Assembly: GCA_013376985.1 (NCBI GenBank)
Contig: JACABB010000019.1
Span: forward strand, 30,355-94,354
Length of the DNA stretch: 64,000 nt
Direction of reading: 5' to 3'
Source: Bacteroidales bacterium
GTDB taxonomy: Bacteria > Bacteroidota > Bacteroidia > Bacteroidales > Tenuifilaceae
A program made the translations under genes and the position numbers. Shown piece after piece: positions 37,398-45,115 of this stretch. Position 1 is the stretch's first letter. The number at the start of each line of letters is the position of its first letter. The notes below the pieces were generated by a model. That model was not told the origin of the DNA and searched no databases. It saw nothing but the letters and a program-made list of their open reading frames with translations.

Positions 37398-38251
37398 ATT
37401 TTTTTGTTTTCAATAAATAAAAAAACATCCTTAATACTTTTATCCATTACTGAAAAATTAGTGTTAGAACCAATTTTCTGGAGATAAGCATTCATATCTT
37501 TAGGAAAAACATGTATTTGTTCATCATCTTCATATCTAAAATATTCTTCACCCTCATCAAACTTTACATGTTGATTCTTCTTACTTATAATGATTTTCTT
37601 ATCACCATTAATGTACTTATTACTTAAAAAAGCATCTTTAAGATCAATTGCTAATATTTTGCCTTCTGAAATAAATGCAATTTTATCAGCATAAACTTGA
37701 GCTTCTTCCCACTGATGTGTAGTAAAAAAGATTGTTCTTTTTTCATTGGTAAATAAATTCCAAGCAATATCTCGAGTAAAAGGATCAATTTCTGCTGTAG
37801 GTTCATCTAAAATAATAAACTCCGGATTATGTATCATCATTAAAAGAATTCCCAACTTTTTTCTTTCACCTTTTGATAGTACATTAATCAAAGAGTTATT
37901 TATTTTATCAATACTTAAATTCTGTATAATTAAAGATATTTCCTGTAGTTTAACACCATGGATTAAACATATATAAGCAATAAACTCCTTCACTTTAAAA
38001 TAGGGGAACAAAGGTGGATATTCATACAAAACGCCTACTCTACCCTTTACATTCCTAAAACTCGAATTTAATATCTCTACTTTGCCCTCAGTCTGCTTAA
38101 TTGCATTAGTAATAATATCAATCAAGGTTGATTTACCTGATCCATTGTGGCCTAGTAATGCTAAGCGCTCATTTGGAAGAATTTCTAAATTTATATTCTT
38201 TAGAATATCTTTATCTTTAACCCTATAGCTTACGTTTTGTATTTTTATCAT
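37394..38251 (-). CDS. ABC transporter ATP-binding protein (island)
   Basis: ATPase of 285 residues: Walker A GHNGSGKS (34-41), signature LSKGERKKLG, Walker B FIILDEP and switch His FFTTHQWEEA. The C-terminal 60 residues are a variable extension. It is the partner of the permease just downstream. Exporters of this ABC-2 type accompany SagG-I in streptolysin S clusters. Confidence 0.92.
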   Translation of the reverse strand: MIKIQNVSYRVKDKDILKNINLEILPNERLALLGHNGSGKSTLIDIITNAIKQTEGKVEILNSSFRNVKGRVGVLYEYPPLFPYFKVKEFIAYICLIHGVKLQEISLIIQNLSIDKINNSLINVLSKGERKKLGILLMMIHNPEFIILDEPTAEIDPFTRDIAWNLFTNEKRTIFFTTHQWEEAQVYADKIAFISEGKILAIDLKDAFLSNKYINGDKKIIISKKNQHVKFDEGEEYFRYEDDEQIHVFPKDMNAYLQKIGSNTNFSVMDKSIKDVFLFIENKKI

Positions 38252-38272
38252 TTTTAAAAAAATTTCTACCGT

Positions 38273-39133
38273 TTACAATTTCTTTCCAAATACGATAACA
38301 CTCTGTATAGCTTCTGAAGTACCGTCAAGTCCAATGAAAGAGTTAACATCATTATCGAAATATCCACCAACCATACAAGAACCTAGACCTATTGCTTCGC
38401 AAACAAGGCTAAAATTCATTCCTACATGCCCAACCTCTTGCAATATAAATCGATAACCTCTATCTCCGTACTTAATCATATTCCGTTCATATATACTTGA
38501 TATTAAGAATACTCCGCTTGAATTTTTTAAATCCACTACTGGTTCTGCTTTTATTTGATCTTTCAAGGAATGATAAAAGTTACCCTTTTCCAATAACTCA
38601 ACTCCATTAATATCGGGTCTATAGTGATATAAACCAGGTTCAAATTCAGAATCAAACAAAACAATATAAATTTCTAATGGATACAATGCCCCACCGGAGG
38701 GAACGGCACGATAACACCATTCTCCGATTTCAAGTTCTCTGATCTTTTGTCTATCATGAACACCGTAAGAATAATGACAAAGCGAGTACAATTCAGGTTT
38801 TGTAATAGGATATTTAGCGAATTTTCTAATGCTTCTTCTCTTTGAAATTAAATCAAAGATATTAGCATTAGATACAACCGATTCATTTTTGCTATCATCA
38901 AAACTAAAAAACTTCTTATATGAATATGGTTTAAATGGTTGACTAGCTCGTTCGTGAAAGAAAGCACTATTGAAACCACCAATATTAATACTTGTTTTTC
39001 TACCTTGATAGTAATCAAACTTTGAATTTTCATGAAATATTAATGCTTGCGAATTTAATTCAAGTTTTAACCGATAGTATGGTAAACTCTTATCTTCAAA
39101 TTCTTCCTTTAATGAAATATTATCTATATCCAT
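38273..39133 (-). CDS. SagB-like azoline dehydrogenase (island)
   Basis: FMN-dependent nitroreductase-fold protein of 286 residues, SagB/ThcOx family. The FMN-binding region SKRRSIRKFAKYPITKPEL is near 93, AVPSGGALYPLEIYI near 145, and QEVGHVGMNFSLVCEAIGLGS in the C-terminal half is typical. In TOMM synthesis it oxidises azolines to thiazoles and oxazoles. It lies 45 bases after the YcaO gene on the minus strand. Confidence 0.9.
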   Translation of the reverse strand: MDIDNISLKEEFEDKSLPYYRLKLELNSQALIFHENSKFDYYQGRKTSINIGGFNSAFFHERASQPFKPYSYKKFFSFDDSKNESVVSNANIFDLISKRRSIRKFAKYPITKPELYSLCHYSYGVHDRQKIRELEIGEWCYRAVPSGGALYPLEIYIVLFDSEFEPGLYHYRPDINGVELLEKGNFYHSLKDQIKAEPVVDLKNSSGVFLISSIYERNMIKYGDRGYRFILQEVGHVGMNFSLVCEAIGLGSCMVGGYFDNDVNSFIGLDGTSEAIQSVIVFGKKL

Positions 39134-39178
39134 AATATAATAAATAATTAATTAACAATAATAAATCTTCAATTCAGG

Positions 39179-40474
39179 TTATGGGAATGGATGAGGGAAT
39201 TTATTTAGTTCATCGTAATCTTTTACCTTTTGACCCATTGTACCTGCAACTTCATACAAACGTTTACCTCCAAGGTAATAGTTTCCATAAATCCCGCCTA
39301 AACTTATAAGTTCAGGAATAATAGTTCTCATACTACAAAAGCCTATCTCTGCGACATCGACTGTTGTATTATCCTTTACAAGAACACTATATCCTTTACT
39401 TTTCATTACTTTCAAAATTTTATGAATCTTCTCCTTTGAATCATCCAATGGTTTTTCATCAAAATCAATTTCTTTGTTTGGTGTAAGATTAACTAATCTA
39501 TCAAAAACATGCCATAAATCTTTTCTTTTAGTATAAAAAATAGTATGCTCGTCAAAATCAACGCATTCCTCAAATTTATTAGGATACCACCCTCTTTTCT
39601 TAGACAATAAATATCTCACGTAAGGTACACCTTGAGCAATTTCTTTAATTGTCTTTTTTAAAGATTCGCCGTATGTATCTCTAGTTGATGCCCCAACAAT
39701 TATATATTTACCAAATTCAGCATCGCCAATGCAAATACCAAACGTAGTAGGTGTCTTTAAATCAAATGTTAAATCAAAAAAATGAAACTCAGGATTACCA
39801 GGAAAAATACTCTTTAGAAATACTTTAATTCTAGGAGATATCTTAATTTTTGGAACTTCAAGTTCTTGCATCCAAAAATTAACAAACGAATCTCTTTCAA
39901 TCAATTCATACAAACCAGTCAATATGCAATCATGAACATTATTATGTGCTGCTAATCCTGTAGAATTAGCATAACTTATTTTTTGCTCCCTTTCTCGCAA
40001 TGGCATATAAACAAGATTTGCAGGATACCATACATCTCCGCCATTAATCAAGTCATAACATTTTGTCCAGTGTATCTCGATATCTTCATTGAATTCTACA
40101 AATGGAAAATTTGGCGATTCATATTGTTTCTTATGAAATAAAGCAATATCATTTGGATGTATTGCCTTAACATTAAGGTTTTTATAACTTGATTTGATTA
40201 AATCTTTTTTATCATAAAAGATAGGGCAATACCGTTCCACCGTTTCACCAAGAGTACCAATTAATGCTTCCTCCCAAGTTGTTCCACATCCACTACTCGG
40301 TCCAAAATAATCACTTTTAACAAATGCTCGCGTAGCGCATGGAGAGACCCCATAAAAAATCATGTTGGGATCATTATTACTCCTAGGTATTCTGATCAAA
40401 CTCTTCAATATTCCAGAGTCTCTTGAGATAAGATCCAGACTTCTATTTAAGTAATTATTTCTAAAATCATTCAT
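39179..40474 (-). CDS. YcaO cyclodehydratase (SagD-like) (island)
   Basis: YcaO-domain protein of 431 residues. The ATP/Mg-binding signatures are visible: TWEEALIGTLGETVERY (E69, E70, E77, E80), GLYELIERDSF (E190, E193) and KEIAQGVPYVRYL (E278, Q281). The very C-terminus is FPHPFP, so the PxPxP tail required in azoline-forming YcaO enzymes is present (PHPFP). It activates peptide amide bonds with ATP for Cys/Ser/Thr cyclisation. It overlaps the leader-binding E1-like gene by eight bases, so the two are produced together. Confidence 0.94.
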   Translation of the reverse strand: MNDFRNNYLNRSLDLISRDSGILKSLIRIPRSNNDPNMIFYGVSPCATRAFVKSDYFGPSSGCGTTWEEALIGTLGETVERYCPIFYDKKDLIKSSYKNLNVKAIHPNDIALFHKKQYESPNFPFVEFNEDIEIHWTKCYDLINGGDVWYPANLVYMPLREREQKISYANSTGLAAHNNVHDCILTGLYELIERDSFVNFWMQELEVPKIKISPRIKVFLKSIFPGNPEFHFFDLTFDLKTPTTFGICIGDAEFGKYIIVGASTRDTYGESLKKTIKEIAQGVPYVRYLLSKKRGWYPNKFEECVDFDEHTIFYTKRKDLWHVFDRLVNLTPNKEIDFDEKPLDDSKEKIHKILKVMKSKGYSVLVKDNTTVDVAEIGFCSMRTIIPELISLGGIYGNYYLGGKRLYEVAGTMGQKVKDYDELNKFPHPFP

Positions 40475-41465
40475 CTTTAGTATTTTTTAAAGTTGCAGTC
40501 TCAAGCCATGGTGCAGGATTAAAATCCATTTTGGGATTACATACAGGACAATGAGGAATCTTTAAAAATGGATTCGATTTTATCTGATAATCGTTAATAT
40601 TAATACTTAAAAACGCCTTAAAGATAGAAGGGATAGAAAAATCTGTAAGATATTTTACACTTTCCAATATAGCAATCGACGCTAAAATATCATAGCTAAC
40701 TGCTAATCCACCATCAATTGCCGATGAGGTTTTATTAAGTCTTAAAAAATTCTCATATTCTTCAAAATGGGAAAGATAAGACATTGTACTTTTAACCCTT
40801 GTGATCAAACAATTGTAACATCCAGTTATTCCAGGAATAAAAATAGGTCCAACTGTACCCCTTGTTGATTCATTACCTCTAACAATGATCCACGGTTTTT
40901 TATTATCTAATGCGAACTTATTAAAATTCTCTAAGAAAATCGGGTCCCAGCTATCTGAATCAACAATTATCAAATCAGAAGATTTACAAGCTTTAAATAT
41001 TTCGTCAATGTTATAGCTTTCCTCAAGTAATATCTTAATTACATTTTTGTACCCAGTTTTTTTCGCTTTTGTTTCCAACAATTCAACGAGTAAACCTCTT
41101 CCAATAATTACAATTTCTGACGTAGCTATTTTTTTTGCAAAGTCATTTGAAAAACTACTATACTTGTCGATAAACTTAAATTGTTCTAAATTCTCAAAAG
41201 TATCTTGATTTTGAAATACATTAAACTTCTTTAATTTATCTATTACATTAATAACATTATCCTTGTTATTATTTCCATCAATTAATTCTGAAATTAATTG
41301 CTGAAAATCACTGATATTTTTATTTTTTAAAATATCAACTATAGATAGAAAAATAACCTTCTCTTCTTCTTGAGTGAATTGTATAGTAATGATATCACTT
41401 TTAGATCGTATTTGATATATCCCATCAGATTTATTTTCAAACACATCATACTTAAACTTAATCAT
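40467..41465 (-). CDS. E1-like/ocin-ThiF leader-binding protein (SagC-like) (island)
   Basis: Protein of 332 residues. An N-terminal winged-helix segment (about 1-90) suits the RiPP recognition element that binds leader peptides. It is followed by a ThiF/E1-like domain with IVIIGRGLLVELL and IPGITGCYNCLITR, and a Zn site of Cys 216, 219, 306 and 309 (GCYNC and HCPVC). This is the partner of YcaO in two-protein TOMM cyclodehydratases. It lies directly downstream of the precursor gene, separated by 95 bases with a hairpin. Confidence 0.88.
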   Translation of the reverse strand: MIKFKYDVFENKSDGIYQIRSKSDIITIQFTQEEEKVIFLSIVDILKNKNISDFQQLISELIDGNNNKDNVINVIDKLKKFNVFQNQDTFENLEQFKFIDKYSSFSNDFAKKIATSEIVIIGRGLLVELLETKAKKTGYKNVIKILLEESYNIDEIFKACKSSDLIIVDSDSWDPIFLENFNKFALDNKKPWIIVRGNESTRGTVGPIFIPGITGCYNCLITRVKSTMSYLSHFEEYENFLRLNKTSSAIDGGLAVSYDILASIAILESVKYLTDFSIPSIFKAFLSININDYQIKSNPFLKIPHCPVCNPKMDFNPAPWLETATLKNTKDE

Positions 41466-41513
41466 AATTTCTATGTTTATATTTAATTAAACATTTCAAA
41501 TTTTTGAAAATCA

Positions 41514-41544
41514 GAGGGAAGGAACTCTCTGAATTCCTTCCCTC
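41514..41544 (-). terminator. Strong hairpin between precursor and biosynthetic genes (attenuator)
   Basis: Perfect 11-bp stem GAGGGAAGGAA / TTCCTTCCCTC with a 9-base loop, 17 bases after the precursor stop. The minus-strand tail (TGATTTTC) is only weakly T-rich, so it is likely to be a partial terminator or a 3' stabiliser that gives much more precursor than enzyme message. A terminator with read-through follows sagA in streptolysin S operons in the same position. Confidence 0.75.
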
Positions 41545-41560
41545 CTTTGAATCACAGTGC

Positions 41561-41764
41561 TTATGACCAGCAGCAGCATGTTGCAATACAGCAACAGCAA
41601 TCACCAGCTACAACAAGCTCATGCTCTTCATTGGCATTCAATTTGTTGATTTGCATAAAAGTAGATTTTAAGGTTAATACTAAAAAACTATCTATATTAG
41701 AGTCTAGACTCTCATGGTTGGAATTCTTTTTGTTATTTCTCATAATCAAGTTCATTAAAATCAT
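41561..41764 (-). CDS. TOMM precursor peptide, streptolysin-S-like core
   Basis: Up to 67 residues; in-frame ATGs at 41764, 41755 and 41743 give 67, 64 or 60 residues, and no Shine-Dalgarno site decides. The last 12 residues, CCCCIATCCCWS, are the presumed core: seven Cys in two runs with one Thr and one Ser. It is preceded by ELVVAGD, where AGD could be near the cleavage site. The leader contains FMQINKL, close to the FxxxB leader-binding motif of SagA-type peptides. SagA also has a Cys run straight after its leader, so the resemblance is real in pattern. It lies immediately before the leader-binding protein gene. Heterocycle number and product are unknown. Confidence 0.92.
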   Translation of the reverse strand: MILMNLIMRNNKKNSNHESLDSNIDSFLVLTLKSTFMQINKLNANEEHELVVAGDCCCCIATCCCWS

Positions 41765-41788
41765 ACACTTAAAAATTTGAATAAATAA

Positions 41789-43258
41789 TTAATACAAAAA
41801 GAAACTATTTGGTATTACTTGTCGCTTTATTTTTTTTGATTCATACTCAAGTTTAAGACTCATATCTGCACCTCTTTGAAAATACTCTAATCTAATCTTG
41901 TGCTTACCTTTACTTAATACTTTTTGAAAGGCTAATGTCATACTATCATGTATTCCGTCATTAACAATAACTAATTCATCATCAATGTATAGTTTGCTCC
42001 CATCGTCAGAGGTTAAATAAAAACAATATGCATCTCCTTCTAAAATTTCTAAAAATCCATTATATACTATACCAAAATTAGATTCACGTTTACGTACATC
42101 CAAACTAATTCCCTTTACTGTAGAACTCTTTATTTCCTTATACAATTTAAAATCAGGTAAATTCTTCCATGTTTCTTCGTAATAAGAATAACTTAATCCA
42201 GAAGAAAAATTCGATTTCTCTAACTTATATTGATTATCCACTAACTTCTTAACTACGTAATTAGCAGATAAAATATCGGTAAAATGCTCCTCATCGAAAA
42301 AAGCTCGAACTTTTAATACACAACTTTTATCAATTGTTATTGGTGATGTATATTTAGAAGAATTATACTCAGGATCGCTCCCATCCAATGTATATCTTAT
42401 CTCTTTTGCAACTAAATGTTTAATTACCACAATTAAATTATTGTCAGGCAATATTTCACCTCCTAAGGGACTTATCGATATACCTTTAAACCTTTTAAGG
42501 GAAAACTTTGGATAAGTGATATTCTTTAATAATCCAAAATTTGGATTTATTTCAAATGATTTGGAATAATAAAAATCTGCTTTAACTATATCATTTTGCC
42601 GTTCATATATTTGAGCCATGTAGTAATAAGTCTCATCAAAACCCCAATCAGGCAAGGTATTGTCAGTTATTTTATATTTCTTGAAGTTTAGTATTGCTAA
42701 ATTAAAATCGGCCAAAGCTTTATCAAGGCCTCCTCCAAATACTTCAGGAGTATACATATTACTAATACCTCTCAAATAGTACAATCTAGGATTATTAGGT
42801 GCAATTTTTTCTGCTGTTTTTAAGGTCACAGTAGCCTTCTTCATCAATGACACCGGATCATCACCACAACTGACTTTTAAATTATATATGTAGGCTAATA
42901 ATACATACGACTCAGAAAAATCTTTATTAAGAACACATGACTCCTCAAGTAACTCTATCCCTTGATTCAAGTATTTTTCTTTTTCGTCTTTAGAATCCTT
43001 TGTTAATGAGATGTATAAATCTGATAATGCTATATAATAATTTAACAAGTAAATTTTCTTATTAAAACTTAATAATCTTTCAAATTGCGCTTTAGAAGTA
43101 AAAAAAAGATTCTGATTAAAATCGTTATATGATTGCTTTAAAAAAACTTTATTCTTAACTATTTCTTCGTCCAGATTATCGCAATTACCTTCCGAACAAA
43201 TAATTACTAATGAACACAACAATAATAAAAGAGAAATTTTTTTCATCTTATTATGCAT
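41789..43258 (-). CDS. Exported TPR protein with chitobiase-like and PA14-like domains (island)
   Basis: Protein of 489 residues. It has a signal peptide (MKKISLLLLLCSLVIICSEG after a possible earlier Met), a helical TPR part with NTLPDWGFDETYYYMAQIYERQ (shared with the island proteins at 29154 and 32722), and a chitobiase/FN3-like segment (KEIRYTLDGSDPEYNSSKY, about 280-340). The C-terminal region (about 360-485) ends in a PA14-like fold, with FYLTSDDGSKLYIDDELVI and KGKHKIRLEYFQRGADMSLKLEY. PA14 domains bind carbohydrates. It starts the island operon, 25 bases ahead of the precursor. A role in anchoring or displaying the peptide system at the cell surface is a guess. Confidence 0.82.
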   Translation of the reverse strand: MHNKMKKISLLLLLCSLVIICSEGNCDNLDEEIVKNKVFLKQSYNDFNQNLFFTSKAQFERLLSFNKKIYLLNYYIALSDLYISLTKDSKDEKEKYLNQGIELLEESCVLNKDFSESYVLLAYIYNLKVSCGDDPVSLMKKATVTLKTAEKIAPNNPRLYYLRGISNMYTPEVFGGGLDKALADFNLAILNFKKYKITDNTLPDWGFDETYYYMAQIYERQNDIVKADFYYSKSFEINPNFGLLKNITYPKFSLKRFKGISISPLGGEILPDNNLIVVIKHLVAKEIRYTLDGSDPEYNSSKYTSPITIDKSCVLKVRAFFDEEHFTDILSANYVVKKLVDNQYKLEKSNFSSGLSYSYYEETWKNLPDFKLYKEIKSSTVKGISLDVRKRESNFGIVYNGFLEILEGDAYCFYLTSDDGSKLYIDDELVIVNDGIHDSMTLAFQKVLSKGKHKIRLEYFQRGADMSLKLEYESKKIKRQVIPNSFFLY

Positions 43259-44063
43259 TATAATAATATAGTAACAACTCGCTTGCTCATGTCGTATTTG
43301 ATTTAATACTTACACATAATTTTTGAAATTACTTACAATATATTTGTATCAATAAATACCATTTACAAAAAATTAATTATATAATTAACATTACACATAA
43401 AATGTGTCTTATTATAAAAGACAATATCTTGAAAAATGTATTTCTAAATGTTTAAATATTTATATAGTAAATGTAGAGTACTTTTTCAACTATTTACATT
43501 TTTTTTATTAATATTTAAATATTATTAATATACGTGTTTTATCTATATTTATTTTTCAAAATATACTTTATTAATCAATGCTTTATATTTTTATAATTAT
43601 AATTGTTATATTATATGACATAATTGTATTTATTAAAATAAAATTAATGCTCCCCAAATAGAATCCAAGTGAATTATTTTAATAAACACCTTTACTGATT
43701 CCACATATTGAAAATCTATCATTACAAATGGGTAAAAAAACAAACAACTATGCTCACAAACTTTGTTGAATATGAGTAAATATGAATGAACAAGCAATAA
43801 TTGTAAGGGTTTGTAGGGATAATTAAATAAACGAGTCTAATTATTGATTATAAATACGTTACATCCAATTCAAAATCACCTATCTTAGAACATTTCAATA
43901 AATTGGTTATGGGAAAAAGTATGGACATTGAGAAATTAATAAAATCAGAATAGAGCTACTTAAATCCTTTGAAATTGTTAAACTATTGAACAATAGAATA
44001 GCCATCAGACCTTGTGCTTAATAAAAGCAGGCATAATACTGATTAATAGTTGGTAAAAACACA
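43259..44063. other. Gene-free AT-rich region upstream of the island operon
   Basis: No convincing gene in 805 bases. It must hold the operon promoter, but I could not find a clean minus-strand TAnnTTTG with a -33 TTG. Short poly-T stretches and AT-rich blocks dominate, which suits foreign DNA. Confidence 0.5.
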
Positions 44064-44523
44064 TTAAAATGAGAAGTAAAGTATTCCCTTAATAAATTTG
44101 AGAGCAGTTCATTCGATAAATCAATGGGTTTATCGGATAATATCATATCGTTGGCATCGCTAAATTCGAGCATAATAAAAATTTTGTTTCAAACATCACA
44201 ACAATAATCGAATCTTCAATTTAAGTTGAATAAAAAAGTCGTTAAATAAATGGCTTTTTATTAGAGGTTTTTATCTTTGTTGTTTATTAAGAGGTGTAAT
44301 AGCGATTTATAAGGATCACATTTTATAACATCTTAATAAATTGAAACGGTTCGAGAGATTATTAAGTTTTTTATAATTAAACGGTTACCAACAATTAGTG
44401 AATGGGAAAATTATTCGATAGGCTAAATAGTGATGTTCGATTTATTGAAGGAATAAAAGCCTGTATTAATTGCGGAACCTGCACCGCAATCTGCCCTGCC
44501 GCAGAGGTTTATGATTATCATCC
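44064..44523. repeat. Right copy of island-flanking direct repeat (460 bp)
   Basis: Begins with a truncated 5' end of the NA37 gene (reverse orientation, first 51 codons) that lacks the 45 bases equivalent to 28631-28675; the deletion lies between two GCATCG sequences. It then continues through the shared spacer into the intact hdrC gene. The similarity ends at 44523. Confidence 0.95.
44272..44279 (+). promoter_or_regulatory. Putative -7 box of the hdr operon
   Basis: TATCTTTG matches TAnnTTTG, 122 bases before the hdrC ATG. The identical sequence occurs at 28788-28795 upstream of the truncated copy. I found no -33 TTG at the right distance. Confidence 0.4.
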
Positions 44524-45115
44524 CCGAAATCTTGTTGATCAGGTTCAATCACGTGACGATGAGGTTATAGAAGAACTACTTAAAAGCGATACCATCTGGT
44601 ACTGCGGCGAATGTATGAGCTGTAAAACCCGATGCCCAAGACAAAATGCACCCGGTCTGGTAATTCAGGCCTTACGTAAACTCTCAATAGAAACTGGCTT
44701 ATTCGTTGAATCGGAAAAAGGGAGGCAACAACTTATCGTGAAAAGGATTATTGGTGAAACAATTCTTGAAACGGGATACTGTGTACATTTCGATCATATG
44801 AATTTAGATGTATTTCCTGAGCAGGGTCCTGTGTGGCAATGGGTGCGGGATAACCGTAATGAGGTTTTAGCAAAGGTTGGAGCTAATTATAAAGGAAATG
44901 GACCAGGAGCATTACGAACTATACCTAAAGAAGATCTTGATGAACTTCACCGTATTTTTGAGGTAACCGGGGGAAACAAGTGGCTCGAAAAAATTGAAGA
45001 ACATTCTGCAAAAAAAGCGGATGAGATGGGTCTTGGTTATGAAGATGGCAATCAAAGTCCCTATTTTAAGGAGGTTTTTACCATTAACAACCAGGAAAAA
45101 CATACACGATCATGA
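44402..45115 (+). CDS. HdrC-like 4Fe-4S subunit of a heterodisulfide-reductase-like complex
   Basis: Protein of 237 residues with two classical 4Fe-4S motifs near the N-terminus (Cys 21, 24, 27, 31 in CINCGTCTAICP; Cys 68, 71, 74, 78 in CGECMSCKTRCP). A longer C-terminal tail follows that methanogen HdrC lacks. It overlaps the HdrB-like gene by four bases (ATGA). It would pass electrons between the flavoprotein and HdrB-like subunits. Methyl-coenzyme M chemistry is not implied, because HdrABC-type modules in bacteria serve other thiol or disulfide partners. Confidence 0.85.
   Translation: MGKLFDRLNSDVRFIEGIKACINCGTCTAICPAAEVYDYHPRNLVDQVQSRDDEVIEELLKSDTIWYCGECMSCKTRCPRQNAPGLVIQALRKLSIETGLFVESEKGRQQLIVKRIIGETILETGYCVHFDHMNLDVFPEQGPVWQWVRDNRNEVLAKVGANYKGNGPGALRTIPKEDLDELHRIFEVTGGNKWLEKIEEHSAKKADEMGLGYEDGNQSPYFKEVFTINNQEKHTRS

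Larger units (their letters stand above)
28535..44523. mobile_element. Integrated island carrying a TOMM biosynthetic cluster, bounded by direct repeats
   Basis: DNA between two direct copies of a chromosomal segment (28535-29039 and 44064-44523); one repeat plus the interior is 15,529 bases. All complete interior genes read on the minus strand and the DNA is visibly more AT-rich than the hdr genes beside it. No integrase, transposase or tRNA site is present. The repeats cover the junction between the NA37 gene and hdrC, so the host originally had these two genes side by side. A single crossover between the chromosome and a circular molecule carrying this segment would give exactly this structure. 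Confidence 0.75.

Noticed and set aside
41561..41764. Metallothionein-like interpretation of the Cys-rich peptide
   Set aside because: The Cys run is confined to the last 12 residues after a leader-like stretch, and azole enzymes follow directly. A RiPP precursor explains this better.
41547..41780. Plus-strand frame of 77 codons opposite the precursor
   Set aside because: It mirrors the Cys codons of the precursor as Gln-rich sequence (DQQQHVAIQQQQ) and has no support of its own.
43908..43953. Short frame MGKSMDIEKLIKSE in the AT-rich region
   Set aside because: Only 14 residues, no conserved motif and no leader or core pattern; not a second precursor.
28535..44523. Transposon or integrase-mediated island
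   Set aside because: No transposase, integrase, terminal inverted repeats or short target duplication are visible. The flanks are long copies of host genes, which points to homologous recombination.
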